In this document: positions 33,777 to 41,454 of the stretch, one piece after another | Layout of the letters: every line of letters begins with the position of its first letter | Numbering within the stretch: position 1 is the stretch's first letter | Assembly (NCBI GenBank): GCA_934621605.1 | Contig: CAKTUZ010000007.1 | Location: forward strand, 27,242-91,241 | DNA length: 64,000 bases | Source of the DNA: an uncultured bacterium | Lineage (GTDB): Bacteria; Vulcanimicrobiota; Xenobia; Xenobiales; Xenobiaceae | Direction of reading: 5' to 3' | Translations under genes and position numbers: made by a program | The notes under the pieces: model-generated | What the model was told of the DNA's origin: nothing | Seen by the model: the letters and a program-made list of their open reading frames with translations, nothing else | Databases searched by the model: none

Positions 33777-35513
33777 CTAATTGTTAGCATCCCAATAATC
33801 TTGCAAGAACTTACGCGGCTCAGGCAAACGCAACTTACGCAGAGCCTTAGCCTCAATTTGACGTATGCGCTCACGCGTAACTTTAAATATGCTGCCTACC
33901 TCTTCCAAAGTACGGGTATGACCATCACGCAATCCAAAACGCAACTCGAGAACTTCACGCTCACGTGTCGAAAGTTTATCTAAAACTTCTTTGATACGCT
34001 CACTAAGCCACACTCTGGCCGCAGCCTCAGCAGGAGCAACTGCTCCCTCATCTTCAATAAAATCGCCCAAGTGAGAGTCTTCCTCTTCACCGATAGGAGT
34101 TTCCAAAGAGATAGGTTCCTGGGCAATTTTTTGGATCTCACGCACTTTGGCTTCAGCGCTGCGCTTTCGCTCAGCTACTTTTTCTTGATAGCGTTTATCT
34201 TCAGGAGTAATCGCATCTTTATAAAGTTCGCTAAGTTCGTTGCAAAGTGCATCCTCATCGATAGGATACATGCGCATAGCTATCTCTTCTACTGTCGGAT
34301 CTCGACCATTTTCTTGCAGCAGCAGCCTAGTTACACGCGTCAAACGGTTGATAGTTTCAACCATGTGCACAGGAATACGAATCGTGCGAGCCTGATCGGC
34401 CAAAGCCCTAGTAATAGCCTGACGAATCCACCAAGTGGCATAAGTACTGAATTTATATCCCTTGCGATAGTTAAATTTTTCCACCGCACGAATAAGTCCC
34501 AAATTACCTTCTTGAATAAGATCCAAAAAGAGCATACCGCGACTGATATATTTTTTGGCGATACTGACTACCAAGCGCAAATTGGCTTCAGTAAGATCAC
34601 GTTTCGAAGTACTTCCAGCCCTAACCAGTTTATCCAAAGCCTCAAAACGCGCTAAACGCTCTCTAGCTCCAGGGACCTCATCCCGTACCTCTTGGAGAAT
34701 GCCTAAACGATACTGATATTTAGCTTTATCAAAACATTGCTCAACCAATTTTTGACGCTCAACCAATTCGCGGAATTTTATTTTCCAAACTTTAGAATCA
34801 CAAGTTTTTAACCTATTGACTACATCAATCAAAGTACTGTGCGAAGTAGGAGCAGCCTCATTTATATCTTCATCCCTGTTTATATCTGGCTCAGTTTCAT
34901 CCAAAGTGAGAGAGAAACCGGGAACATCACGTTTATCAGCAACTTTACTTAAAAGATCTAAAACCAGTTCCCGGAAACCGGGTTCTAAAAGCAACGTCTC
35001 AGCAGCCTCATTACCCTTTTCAATGCTCTGAGCCAATTCACACTCACGCTCCGGAGTAAGTAACTCAACGCGACCAATTTCTTTTAGATATTGGCGCACA
35101 GGATCATCTACTGTCACTTCTATGGAGCTGTCGACTTTTTTCTTGGCTTTGGCAGACTTATGTGCTACTTTAGAAGACTTCGATTTAGTAGCCTCAACTT
35201 TCTTAAGTTGTTTTCTGGCTTCTTCTAACTTAAGTTCGAGTTCAGCATGTTTAGCTGCTTCCGCTCTTTTCTTCTGAACCAATTCAGGAGCAACCACTTC
35301 GGGAGGTTCGTCAAAATCAGACGACGGAGCAGAATCTACCAAATCCAGATTTTCACAATCGTATGTTCCGTAACTCGCAGCCGATCCCACAGTACCAAGT
35401 CCAAGGTTATCACTCGAGCTGAGATCCGCCCCAAGACACAAATCGGACATGGAACTACCTAGGTCCAATTCTGCAATACTCTTGGTGTGCTTTTCTCCCC
35501 TTATATTTTCCAT
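33777..35513 (-). CDS. rpoD: Primary RNA polymerase sigma factor (RpoD/SigA)
   Basis: The housekeeping sigma factor. Of 578 residues, the first 130 are a lineage-specific acidic/basic low-complexity part with a Lys/Ala-rich coiled coil in place of a typical region 1.1. Region 1.2 follows (VRQYLKEIGRVELLTPERE), then a moderately long non-conserved insert. Region 2 has LVVSIAKKYISRGM, LDLIQEGNLGLIRAVEKF and FSTYATWWIRQAI. Region 3 follows the RTIRIPVHM motif, and region 4 has REREVLELRFGLRDG and VTRERIRQIEAKALRKLR. It lies downstream of dnaG, a very common dnaG-rpoD order, but with a 479-bp gap that carries its own likely promoter. Confidence 0.97.
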   Translation of the reverse strand: MENIRGEKHTKSIAELDLGSSMSDLCLGADLSSSDNLGLGTVGSAASYGTYDCENLDLVDSAPSSDFDEPPEVVAPELVQKKRAEAAKHAELELKLEEARKQLKKVEATKSKSSKVAHKSAKAKKKVDSSIEVTVDDPVRQYLKEIGRVELLTPERECELAQSIEKGNEAAETLLLEPGFRELVLDLLSKVADKRDVPGFSLTLDETEPDINRDEDINEAAPTSHSTLIDVVNRLKTCDSKVWKIKFRELVERQKLVEQCFDKAKYQYRLGILQEVRDEVPGARERLARFEALDKLVRAGSTSKRDLTEANLRLVVSIAKKYISRGMLFLDLIQEGNLGLIRAVEKFNYRKGYKFSTYATWWIRQAITRALADQARTIRIPVHMVETINRLTRVTRLLLQENGRDPTVEEIAMRMYPIDEDALCNELSELYKDAITPEDKRYQEKVAERKRSAEAKVREIQKIAQEPISLETPIGEEEDSHLGDFIEDEGAVAPAEAAARVWLSERIKEVLDKLSTREREVLELRFGLRDGHTRTLEEVGSIFKVTRERIRQIEAKALRKLRLPEPRKFLQDYWDANN

Positions 35514-35992
35514 AACAAACCTTTACCTTACGCTGCTAAAAAAACAGAATCTTATATCAAATACTGCTGAAACAAGCAGTCTACGCACGCTGTGCATTCG
35601 GAAAAAGAACAAAAGCCTCCCTCCCTAAATCAAGAGAGGAATGAACCGTCTGTCCGAAGCTGCAATACCCCGACAAAAGTCGATAAGCAGAGGGCAAATT
35701 CAAAGTAAATTACCAAAACCATACAAGGTCTCACTCCTCCACCTCTAAACTCTGCCCTTTTATATTGTATATATAATTATGTTGTTCTCTATCAAAGTGC
35801 CCGACACGAACTATCGGGGCCTTACTCCGACTGTCGGCCAATAGTCGTATTTTTTACTATTGACAACAGCTTTTGTTAATACCTAAGAAAAATGGTTTTT
35901 CCTTCTTTTCTTCTCGAAGGTTTTTGCTTATAATCAGAGATTGCTCCCATATAACATTAATAAGAGCTTAAAAATAGAATCTATTTTTACTT
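35514..35992. other. Non-coding region between dnaG and rpoD
   Basis: About 480 bp, no gene seen. At the dnaG end a short AAAAATAGA/TCTATTTTT hairpin (around 35970-35989) could terminate dnaG. Inverted repeats include CCCGACA..TATCGGG (35802-35820) and CGACT..AGTCG (35828-35847). The 200 bp nearest rpoD form an untranslated leader downstream of the promoter proposed at 35766-35795. A structured RNA here is possible, but no known class was recognised. Confidence 0.55.
35766..35795 (-). promoter_or_regulatory. Candidate sigma-70 promoter of rpoD
   Basis: On the minus strand, TTGATA (35795-35790) and TATACA (35771-35766) are separated by 18 bases, in an AT-rich tract between dnaG and rpoD. Overlapping TATATA would give 16 bases. 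It lies about 250 bp before the rpoD start, implying a long leader. Confidence 0.5.
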
Positions 35993-37732
35993 TCAACCTC
36001 GCAATATCTTTTGCAAATTCATGTATTCAAGATATAGAGGATCATCCTCTGCTAAATTTCCGCTGGCCATTCTGTCCAATACTTGATATTTAATCTTTTC
36101 CAAAGATTTTTTTAGATTTTCATTCCTTACATCGGAAGCCAATTGGATAACATCCTCAAAATTGGAGTCCAAACGATCGTAAGCCATAATCTCAGTAAGT
36201 TTAGCGCCATCAGTCTCTGAAGCCTCTTCGCCCAAAAGTTTGGTAATACTGATAGGTACTTTTTGCTCATCGAGCAGCCAAAGTTTTTCGAACCAATGGC
36301 GTAAATATTCATCTTCTATCAAACTTGGAGTAATTATCTTTTTAACTTGTTCTAGCCATTCAGGATGAGCAGTACATAAACTAAATAATTTTTCTTCAGT
36401 ATTAAGAAGACGATTGCGAGATACCGGTGCATATATATACTGAGAGGCAATTTGACTGCGACGACGATGCAAATATAAGATCAGTTTACTTTCGGAAAAA
36501 CCGCTGTAATAAGCCAATTCGCGAACATACGCATCACGGCGTACCGGATCTTGGATTTTTTCAATAAACGGAAGCACACGCTTAACGAAATTTTCTTTGC
36601 CTTCAGGAGTTGTCGTATCTGTCAACTTTAACTGCCGCTCAATCACGAATTTAACGATACCTATTTTTTTGTTGAGGACTTCTTCAACCGATTGGCGACC
36701 ATGAGCAGCCATAGAATCAGGATCTTCTCCTTCAGGCCAAACTACAGTCATAACCTGCAAACCAGCTTCTTCCAAAACGTCATTACCTTTAATAATAGCT
36801 TTAGCTCCGGCAGAATCGCCGTCATAAGCCAGGATAACTTGAGTAGCATAACGTTTAAGTAATTTAGCTTGTTCCGCCGTTAAAGCAGTACCCAAAGAAG
36901 CGACACAACATTCTAGTCCAATCTGATGCATAGAAATAACATCTAGATAGCCTTCTACGACTATAGCTTTATTTTCACGCGAAATTGGCCCACGTGCCAC
37001 ATTAAGTCCGTATAAATGGTACCTTTTGGAATAAACTTCAGTTTCCGGAGAATTTATATATTTGGGTAAACCTGTTCCCAAAATGCGCCCCCCCATAGCA
37101 ACTACACGCCCCTGAAAATCAGCTATGGGAAAAATTAAACGACCACTGAGAAGTTCACGCACTCCTCGTTCTCTTTTTATAAAGATACCACAATTAAGCA
37201 AATCCTCATCTGTGAAACCAGCTTCATGTATTACTTTTAGCAAAGGCGCCGAATCCGTGGGAGCAAATCCTAGGCGAAATTTTTCCGCTACATTTTTGGA
37301 AATACGCCGTCGCAACAAATATTCACGTCCAGGCGCTCCTTCTCCGGTTTCAAACAAAACATGGCTATAATATTTGCAAACTCGATCCAAAAGCTGCAAA
37401 TTCCTTTGCCTGACAGTATCTTGCTTGGAGCTATCGATTTCCCACTTTATTTCCACCCCGGTCTCCTCAGCTAATTTGCGTACAGCTTCAGGAAACCCCA
37501 TACCTTCCATTTTCATCAGAAACTGGAAAATGTTCCCTCCTTGCTTACACCCAAAGCAATACCAAAAGCGGCGATCAGGATCTACGCTAAAAGAAGGAGT
37601 TTTTTCATTATGAAAAGGACACAAACCAACATATTTGCTGCCGGTCCTCTTAAGTTGCAAATAGCGCCCTATAACTTCGGCGATGTCTATACGATTATTG
37701 ATTTCATTTATAGCTGATTCCGGAATTTTCAC
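35993..37732 (-). CDS. dnaG: DNA primase (DnaG)
   Basis: Synthesises RNA primers at the replication fork. The 579-residue protein has the N-terminal zinc finger CPFHNEKTPSFSVDP with FWYCFGCKQGG (CHCC ligands). The catalytic core follows with GRLIFPIADFQGRVVAMGGR and PKYINSPET, then the TOPRIM motifs VVEGYLDVISMHQ and ILAYDGDSAGAKA, and a C-terminal helicase-interaction part that ends near residue 579. Length and motif order are canonical. It lies upstream of rpoD on the same strand. A 174-bp gap separates it from the divergent membrane-protein gene at 37907. Confidence 0.97.
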   Translation of the reverse strand: MKIPESAINEINNRIDIAEVIGRYLQLKRTGSKYVGLCPFHNEKTPSFSVDPDRRFWYCFGCKQGGNIFQFLMKMEGMGFPEAVRKLAEETGVEIKWEIDSSKQDTVRQRNLQLLDRVCKYYSHVLFETGEGAPGREYLLRRRISKNVAEKFRLGFAPTDSAPLLKVIHEAGFTDEDLLNCGIFIKRERGVRELLSGRLIFPIADFQGRVVAMGGRILGTGLPKYINSPETEVYSKRYHLYGLNVARGPISRENKAIVVEGYLDVISMHQIGLECCVASLGTALTAEQAKLLKRYATQVILAYDGDSAGAKAIIKGNDVLEEAGLQVMTVVWPEGEDPDSMAAHGRQSVEEVLNKKIGIVKFVIERQLKLTDTTTPEGKENFVKRVLPFIEKIQDPVRRDAYVRELAYYSGFSESKLILYLHRRRSQIASQYIYAPVSRNRLLNTEEKLFSLCTAHPEWLEQVKKIITPSLIEDEYLRHWFEKLWLLDEQKVPISITKLLGEEASETDGAKLTEIMAYDRLDSNFEDVIQLASDVRNENLKKSLEKIKYQVLDRMASGNLAEDDPLYLEYMNLQKILRG

Positions 37733-37906
37733 AATTTCCCCCTTTCGACTATAGTAGGCAGAAACCCACTGTCCTTAAGCGATATTGGGAGTTTTATAAT
37801 CTGTGACTACGACTGAGCAGTTACAAGCCCATTACTATTTTTTATTACACAATCATTATCAATAAGCGACATCACAATCGACAAAAACTCCCCAAAGAAA
37901 GGATTT

Positions 37907-38518
37907 TTGTTTTTTTTCGATAACTCGCAAGAGGTGAGTGAAGATTTTTTGAAAAATACGCCCTATAAAGGTTCCGATGGTATTTCTAATCCTCAGGTTA
38001 CTCCTGTTGACAGTTCTGCTAACGCAAAAGACAAAGACGATGTACTCGATAAGAAAGTCGTCTATAGGTCTTCCATGCAAAATTTTTATATAGTTTCCTG
38101 CATAGTTGTTATGCTGTCAATTTTGCTCATAAGAACAGGTATTATAATGATGAGCGGACGCGGAGGGGTAATTGAGCTGGACGTAATTATACTAAGTTCA
38201 CTGCCTATTTTGTTAGCAGTTACTAGTATAATCATATTAGTTCTTTCCTATTATCGTTTTCGCAACAGAGCTATAACCTTAACGCCCGTTTATTTAATTT
38301 ATGACAACGGACGAGACAAACCTGTTAGTATGGCCTGGAAAGATTTTCAAACAGCCACCGAGACCAAACAAACAAAAAGTATCTTCGACTATACGGTAAT
38401 TAGCGACGGGCGAGTTAGTTTTTTAATAGAGCGCTTCTTCTTTCCTAAATACGATAAATTGTGCGCAGATATAAAGACTGTACGTCGCTTAGCCCAAAAG
38501 CAAGGACTGTTTATTTAA
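37907..38518 (+). CDS. Small membrane protein with two transmembrane helices
   Basis: 203 residues, family not recognised. A polar N-terminus of about 60 residues is followed by two hydrophobic helices (IVSCIVVMLSILLIRTGII and LSSLPILLAVTSIIILVLSYY). The C-terminal part, of about 90 residues, has YRFRNRAITLTPVYLIYDNG and PVSMAWKDFQTATE, the arrangement of bacterial PH-like membrane proteins (short loop, beta strands and a final helix). The start is uncertain: TTG at 37907 has AAAGGA very close, and GTG at 37934 is in frame. Convergent with the pseudouridine synthase gene. No functional clue from neighbours. Confidence 0.7.
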   Translation: MFFFDNSQEVSEDFLKNTPYKGSDGISNPQVTPVDSSANAKDKDDVLDKKVVYRSSMQNFYIVSCIVVMLSILLIRTGIIMMSGRGGVIELDVIILSSLPILLAVTSIIILVLSYYRFRNRAITLTPVYLIYDNGRDKPVSMAWKDFQTATETKQTKSIFDYTVISDGRVSFLIERFFFPKYDKLCADIKTVRRLAQKQGLFI

Positions 38519-38568
38519 TAAAAAAGCTCCCCTTTGCGGGAAGCCTCTTTATCTGTCGACAACTGACT

Positions 38569-39303
38569 CTATAATTTTTTCAGAGCTTTTATTTCGCTTT
38601 CGCTCAAGCGACGATACTTGCCCCGGGGCAAACTACCTAAATTGATTGGCCCCAATTTTACTCTCTCCAGCTTCTTGACCTTACAACCTACAGCAGCCAA
38701 CATACGGCGCACCTGGCGCTTGCGTCCTTCGTGAATAGTAATTTGAACGACATGTTCCGCCAAAATTTTTACCTTGGCCGGAGCAGTCCAACCATCGTCA
38801 AGGCAGACCCCTTCTTCCAAGAATCTGACTTCACGTTCACCGGGAGTAACATCGACATTAGCAACATAAACCTTATCAATCAAATTGCTGGGGTGGAGCA
38901 ATCTATTGGTAAGCTCTCCGTCGTTAGTAAAGATTAGGAGGCCTTCCGTATCACGATCCAATCTTCCGACCGGATAGATACGGACAGGGATATCTTTAAC
39001 AAATTCCATAACTGTAGGACGATTTGCTTGATCTTTGACAGTAGAAACAAAACCACGCGGTTTGTTGAGGACAATGTAAACTCTCTCAGACAAGATTCTG
39101 TTAAGTTTTCCCCAACCGCTGACTTCAATATCATCGCAATCGAGATCGGCCTTGTCACCTAAAGAAGCGACCCGACCATTTACTTTAACTCGACCGCCAG
39201 TAAGAAGAGACTCACAATATCTACGCGAGCCCACTCCACCGGAAGCCATAAGTTTCTGTAAACGTTCTACAGTCATGTTCTGTGTTAAACTCGGGTACTC
39301 CAA
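38569..39303 (-). CDS. Pseudouridine synthase, RsuA/RluB family
   Basis: Isomerises a specific uridine in rRNA. Of 244 residues, an S4 RNA-binding domain comes first (VERLQKLMASGGVGSRRYCE, VKVNGRVASLGDKADLD). The catalytic domain has YIVLNKPRGFVSTV and VGRLDRDTEGLLIFTNDG, in which the D of GRLD is the catalytic aspartate, plus IHEGRKRQVRRMLAAVGC. Length and order fit RluB/RsuA; the target base cannot be assigned. The start is a TTG abutting the stop of yjbQ (TAATTG) with GGAG four bases before it. An ATG nine codons inside (39276) is the alternative and lies nearer the usual family start. Confidence 0.93.
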   Translation of the reverse strand: MEYPSLTQNMTVERLQKLMASGGVGSRRYCESLLTGGRVKVNGRVASLGDKADLDCDDIEVSGWGKLNRILSERVYIVLNKPRGFVSTVKDQANRPTVMEFVKDIPVRIYPVGRLDRDTEGLLIFTNDGELTNRLLHPSNLIDKVYVANVDVTPGEREVRFLEEGVCLDDGWTAPAKVKILAEHVVQITIHEGRKRQVRRMLAAVGCKVKKLERVKLGPINLGSLPRGKYRRLSESEIKALKKL

Positions 39304-39723
39304 TTAGCTCCAAAGAGTGACGCGAATTTTGCGAGCATTGGGATTATTGCGGTGTTCCCACAGATAAATTCCTTGCCACTGCCCCATAGCCAATTTACCG
39401 TCAATCACCGGAATGGTCAGGCATACATTGGTAATAGCCGACTTAATATGAGAAGGCATATCGTCTTCACCTTCTTCGACATGTTTAAACCAGTCGGTAA
39501 AGGGGATAGTGCGAATCATCCACTCTTCAAGATCACGACGAGCATTGGGATCATGATTCTCTTGAATGCACAAACTGCAGGAAGTATGCAAAACAAAAAG
39601 GTTGCACATACCATTCTCGATATTGCTGTGCTTCACAACATCGTTAATCTGCTGGGTGATATTATAAAGCCCCTGGGCAGAGCCCTGAGAAGAGGCCTGA
39701 TAAGAGATAACTTCTGAAAACAT
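39304..39723 (-). CDS. yjbQ: YjbQ family protein (UPF0047)
   Basis: 139 residues, the full family length. Seen: CNLFVLHTSCSLCIQENHDP, the LEEWMIRTIPF segment, DDMPSHIKSAI, and the C-terminal GKLAMGQWQGIYLWEHR with RKIRVTLW. The conserved His, Asp and Glu positions expected of the trimeric YjbQ fold are present. In other bacteria the family has secondary thiamine-phosphate-synthase-like activity; its physiological role is unclear. It is the first gene of a two-gene unit with the pseudouridine synthase, the stop and next start being contiguous. Confidence 0.93.
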   Translation of the reverse strand: MFSEVISYQASSQGSAQGLYNITQQINDVVKHSNIENGMCNLFVLHTSCSLCIQENHDPNARRDLEEWMIRTIPFTDWFKHVEEGEDDMPSHIKSAITNVCLTIPVIDGKLAMGQWQGIYLWEHRNNPNARKIRVTLWS

Positions 39724-39896
39724 GATGGTGCGCTTTCAATTAAAGGCCATTTACTCCTTCAAACAAAGAAAAATTTTGTCTAAGAAAATTGAAACTATTA
39801 TTTTCGTAACTATGCTCTAAGTCAGCGACTTTGCTAGGATATAAAAGCAGACTATAGAAGAGTGGGATTCAATTTTTAGGATTAGGTACTGCAAAA

Positions 39897-41150
39897 ATGT
39901 CTCTCACTTTAAACCATAATTTTCACTTAAATTCTCAAGATATTACCAGATGGGATCTTTTTGCTTGCGTAGCCGGGCGTCCGGAGGGGATTGCTCTAAC
40001 CAGATTGGCTCATATACTGCATGTAGATCGTGAGCGTTCTCTGATTAGACCTTTGTATGAATTAGAAGACGAAGGACTGATTATTTGCGACAGTCGCGAT
40101 CATTATATTCTCAATAACAAGTCGCAAATAGCTAAAAATTTGCGGCAAACACTCTCCTTCGCTCTGGCTTCCAATTGTGACTACAATTTTTACTTTTCCG
40201 AACAGATGATCGCTTTCCTGAAAAAAGCCTATCGCAGCGACCATTTTAATAATCGAGATGTTCCTGCTGAACTTTTAGATCCGGCCTTGCTCTGCCGTTT
40301 GGTTAATAATGCTCTGCTCCTTATTTACAGTTATGAGCCCTTTACCGGACGTATGGTTGAGAATATATTTTTGGATGGTTTATGTGATTATTTAAAAATA
40401 AAACGCGCTAAGTCTTTTTTCTTTAGAAGAAAAATGCCCTTGGAGCAATTCTTAGAAGGGCGTATAGAAGATTTTCAAACTCTCGATAATCCCCAATTGC
40501 AGGCTGCCATGGAGCTTTTTCATGGTAAAGATTTGGCCGAACGCAATTGGGGACTTTCTGCTCTGGGAGAAGAGATCAAAGAAAGCGTTGAAAAAGAAGA
40601 CTCTGAGATGTTCGATCCGGCTTCTAAAGCTTGCTACGAACGTTCATGGCAAAAAATGCAAGAATATAGCCGTGAAGGCAAGAGTTTAACTGTTGGTATT
40701 TTGCGTGAATATCATCATTTAGCTATGGCTAATACAGATTTTGGCGGAGTCTACCGAGATCACGAAGTTGTAATTGCCAATAATCCTAATTTCAAACCTG
40801 CTCCAATTGATGAAATTCCCCAGCGGTTGCAGCAATTAGTCGATAATTTAGCCGGTTGCGAGCCTTCTACTTTTGAAGAAGCTCTCGATCTATGTGCTTA
40901 CGCCTACAATGAATTTGTACATATTCACCCCTTCCAAGACGGTAACAGTCGCACAGCCCGTGTTATCTTGGGTCATATGTTGAATTTACTGCATATGCCT
41001 TTTGAAAAAATTCCCGACAGCTTTGCAGCTCGATTCTTGATTGTCACCAAGGGATTACAAAAGCGCAACGATCATGAAGTAAAGTATGTTCTCGAAGAGA
41101 TCTATCTCAATTGCATGAACCGCCGAGAATTGCAACAGGTAATTAACTAA
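39897..41150 (+). CDS. Fic family protein with N-terminal winged-helix-like domain
   Basis: 417 residues. The Fic core lies in the C-terminal half: the beta-hairpin/flap region (PASKACYERSWQKM, GVYRDHEVVIANN), EALDLCAYAYNEFVHIHPF and the catalytic HPFQDGNSRTARVILGHML. This matches HxFx(D/E)GNxxR with the catalytic His, the metal-binding Asp and the nucleotide-binding Arg all present, so an active AMP-transferase (or other UMP/phosphocholine-type transferase) is expected. The N-terminal 80 residues look like a winged helix (ALTRLAHILHVDRERSLIRPL). No obvious antitoxin gene is adjacent. A stretch with a hairpin repeat follows downstream. Confidence 0.9.
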   Translation: MSLTLNHNFHLNSQDITRWDLFACVAGRPEGIALTRLAHILHVDRERSLIRPLYELEDEGLIICDSRDHYILNNKSQIAKNLRQTLSFALASNCDYNFYFSEQMIAFLKKAYRSDHFNNRDVPAELLDPALLCRLVNNALLLIYSYEPFTGRMVENIFLDGLCDYLKIKRAKSFFFRRKMPLEQFLEGRIEDFQTLDNPQLQAAMELFHGKDLAERNWGLSALGEEIKESVEKEDSEMFDPASKACYERSWQKMQEYSREGKSLTVGILREYHHLAMANTDFGGVYRDHEVVIANNPNFKPAPIDEIPQRLQQLVDNLAGCEPSTFEEALDLCAYAYNEFVHIHPFQDGNSRTARVILGHMLNLLHMPFEKIPDSFAARFLIVTKGLQKRNDHEVKYVLEEIYLNCMNRRELQQVIN

Positions 41151-41314
41151 CTCGCCTTACGTTACCATATTTGCGTAAGTAATTGTAGGTATATAACCAT
41201 TATTAAACATAAAACGCTAAGGAAATCGTATTTTCTTCGCGTAGTACACCATAAACATATGGACAGAGCATTATCCATTATAGAGGGAACTCATAGGACT
41301 CGATGATTCTCAAT

Positions 41315-41372
41315 AGGCGAAGTTCATTGGTATCTCGGAATCACCTGGCTTTAGCCATAGGGAGTATGTCAA
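41315..41372 (+). repeat. 58-nt hairpin repeat, copy 2 (IS200/IS605 right-end-like)
   Basis: It carries TTGGTATCTCGGAATCACC, the hairpin GGCTTTAGCC, then ATAGGGAGTATGTCAA. It aligns without gaps with 16167-16224 (42 of 58 identical by hand count). The same motif order (GGAATC-hairpin-GGGAGTATGTCAA) is recalled for right ends of TnpB-bearing IS200/IS605 elements. No tnpA or tnpB is recognisable nearby, so it would be a relic or a domesticated RNA. Confidence 0.6.
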
Positions 41373-41385
41373 TAATTGAACACAA

Positions 41386-41445
41386 GAAAGAAAACGACCG
41401 ACCGAACAGGCAAAAACTGCGGGGAGTCGTTTTCTTCTTTTTGCA
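41386..41445. terminator. Bidirectional terminator between fic and mutL
   Basis: GAAAACGAC (41390-41398) pairs with GTCGTTTTC (41426-41434). A CTTTTT run follows on the plus strand, and on the minus strand the stem runs into CTTTCTT. It serves mutL and probably the plus-strand fic transcript. Confidence 0.85.
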
Positions 41446-41454
41446 ATATTTATA

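Larger units (their letters stand above)
41151..41454. other. Non-coding stretch between fic and mutL
   Basis: About 300 bp. The proximal half is AT-rich with no gene. The distal half holds copy 2 of the 58-nt hairpin repeat and a bidirectional terminator. It lies between convergent genes, so it carries no promoter need. Confidence 0.6.

Noticed and set aside
34071..34655. Plus-strand frame of about 190 codons inside rpoD
   Set aside because: Antisense to conserved sigma regions 2 and 3; no start signal or family match.
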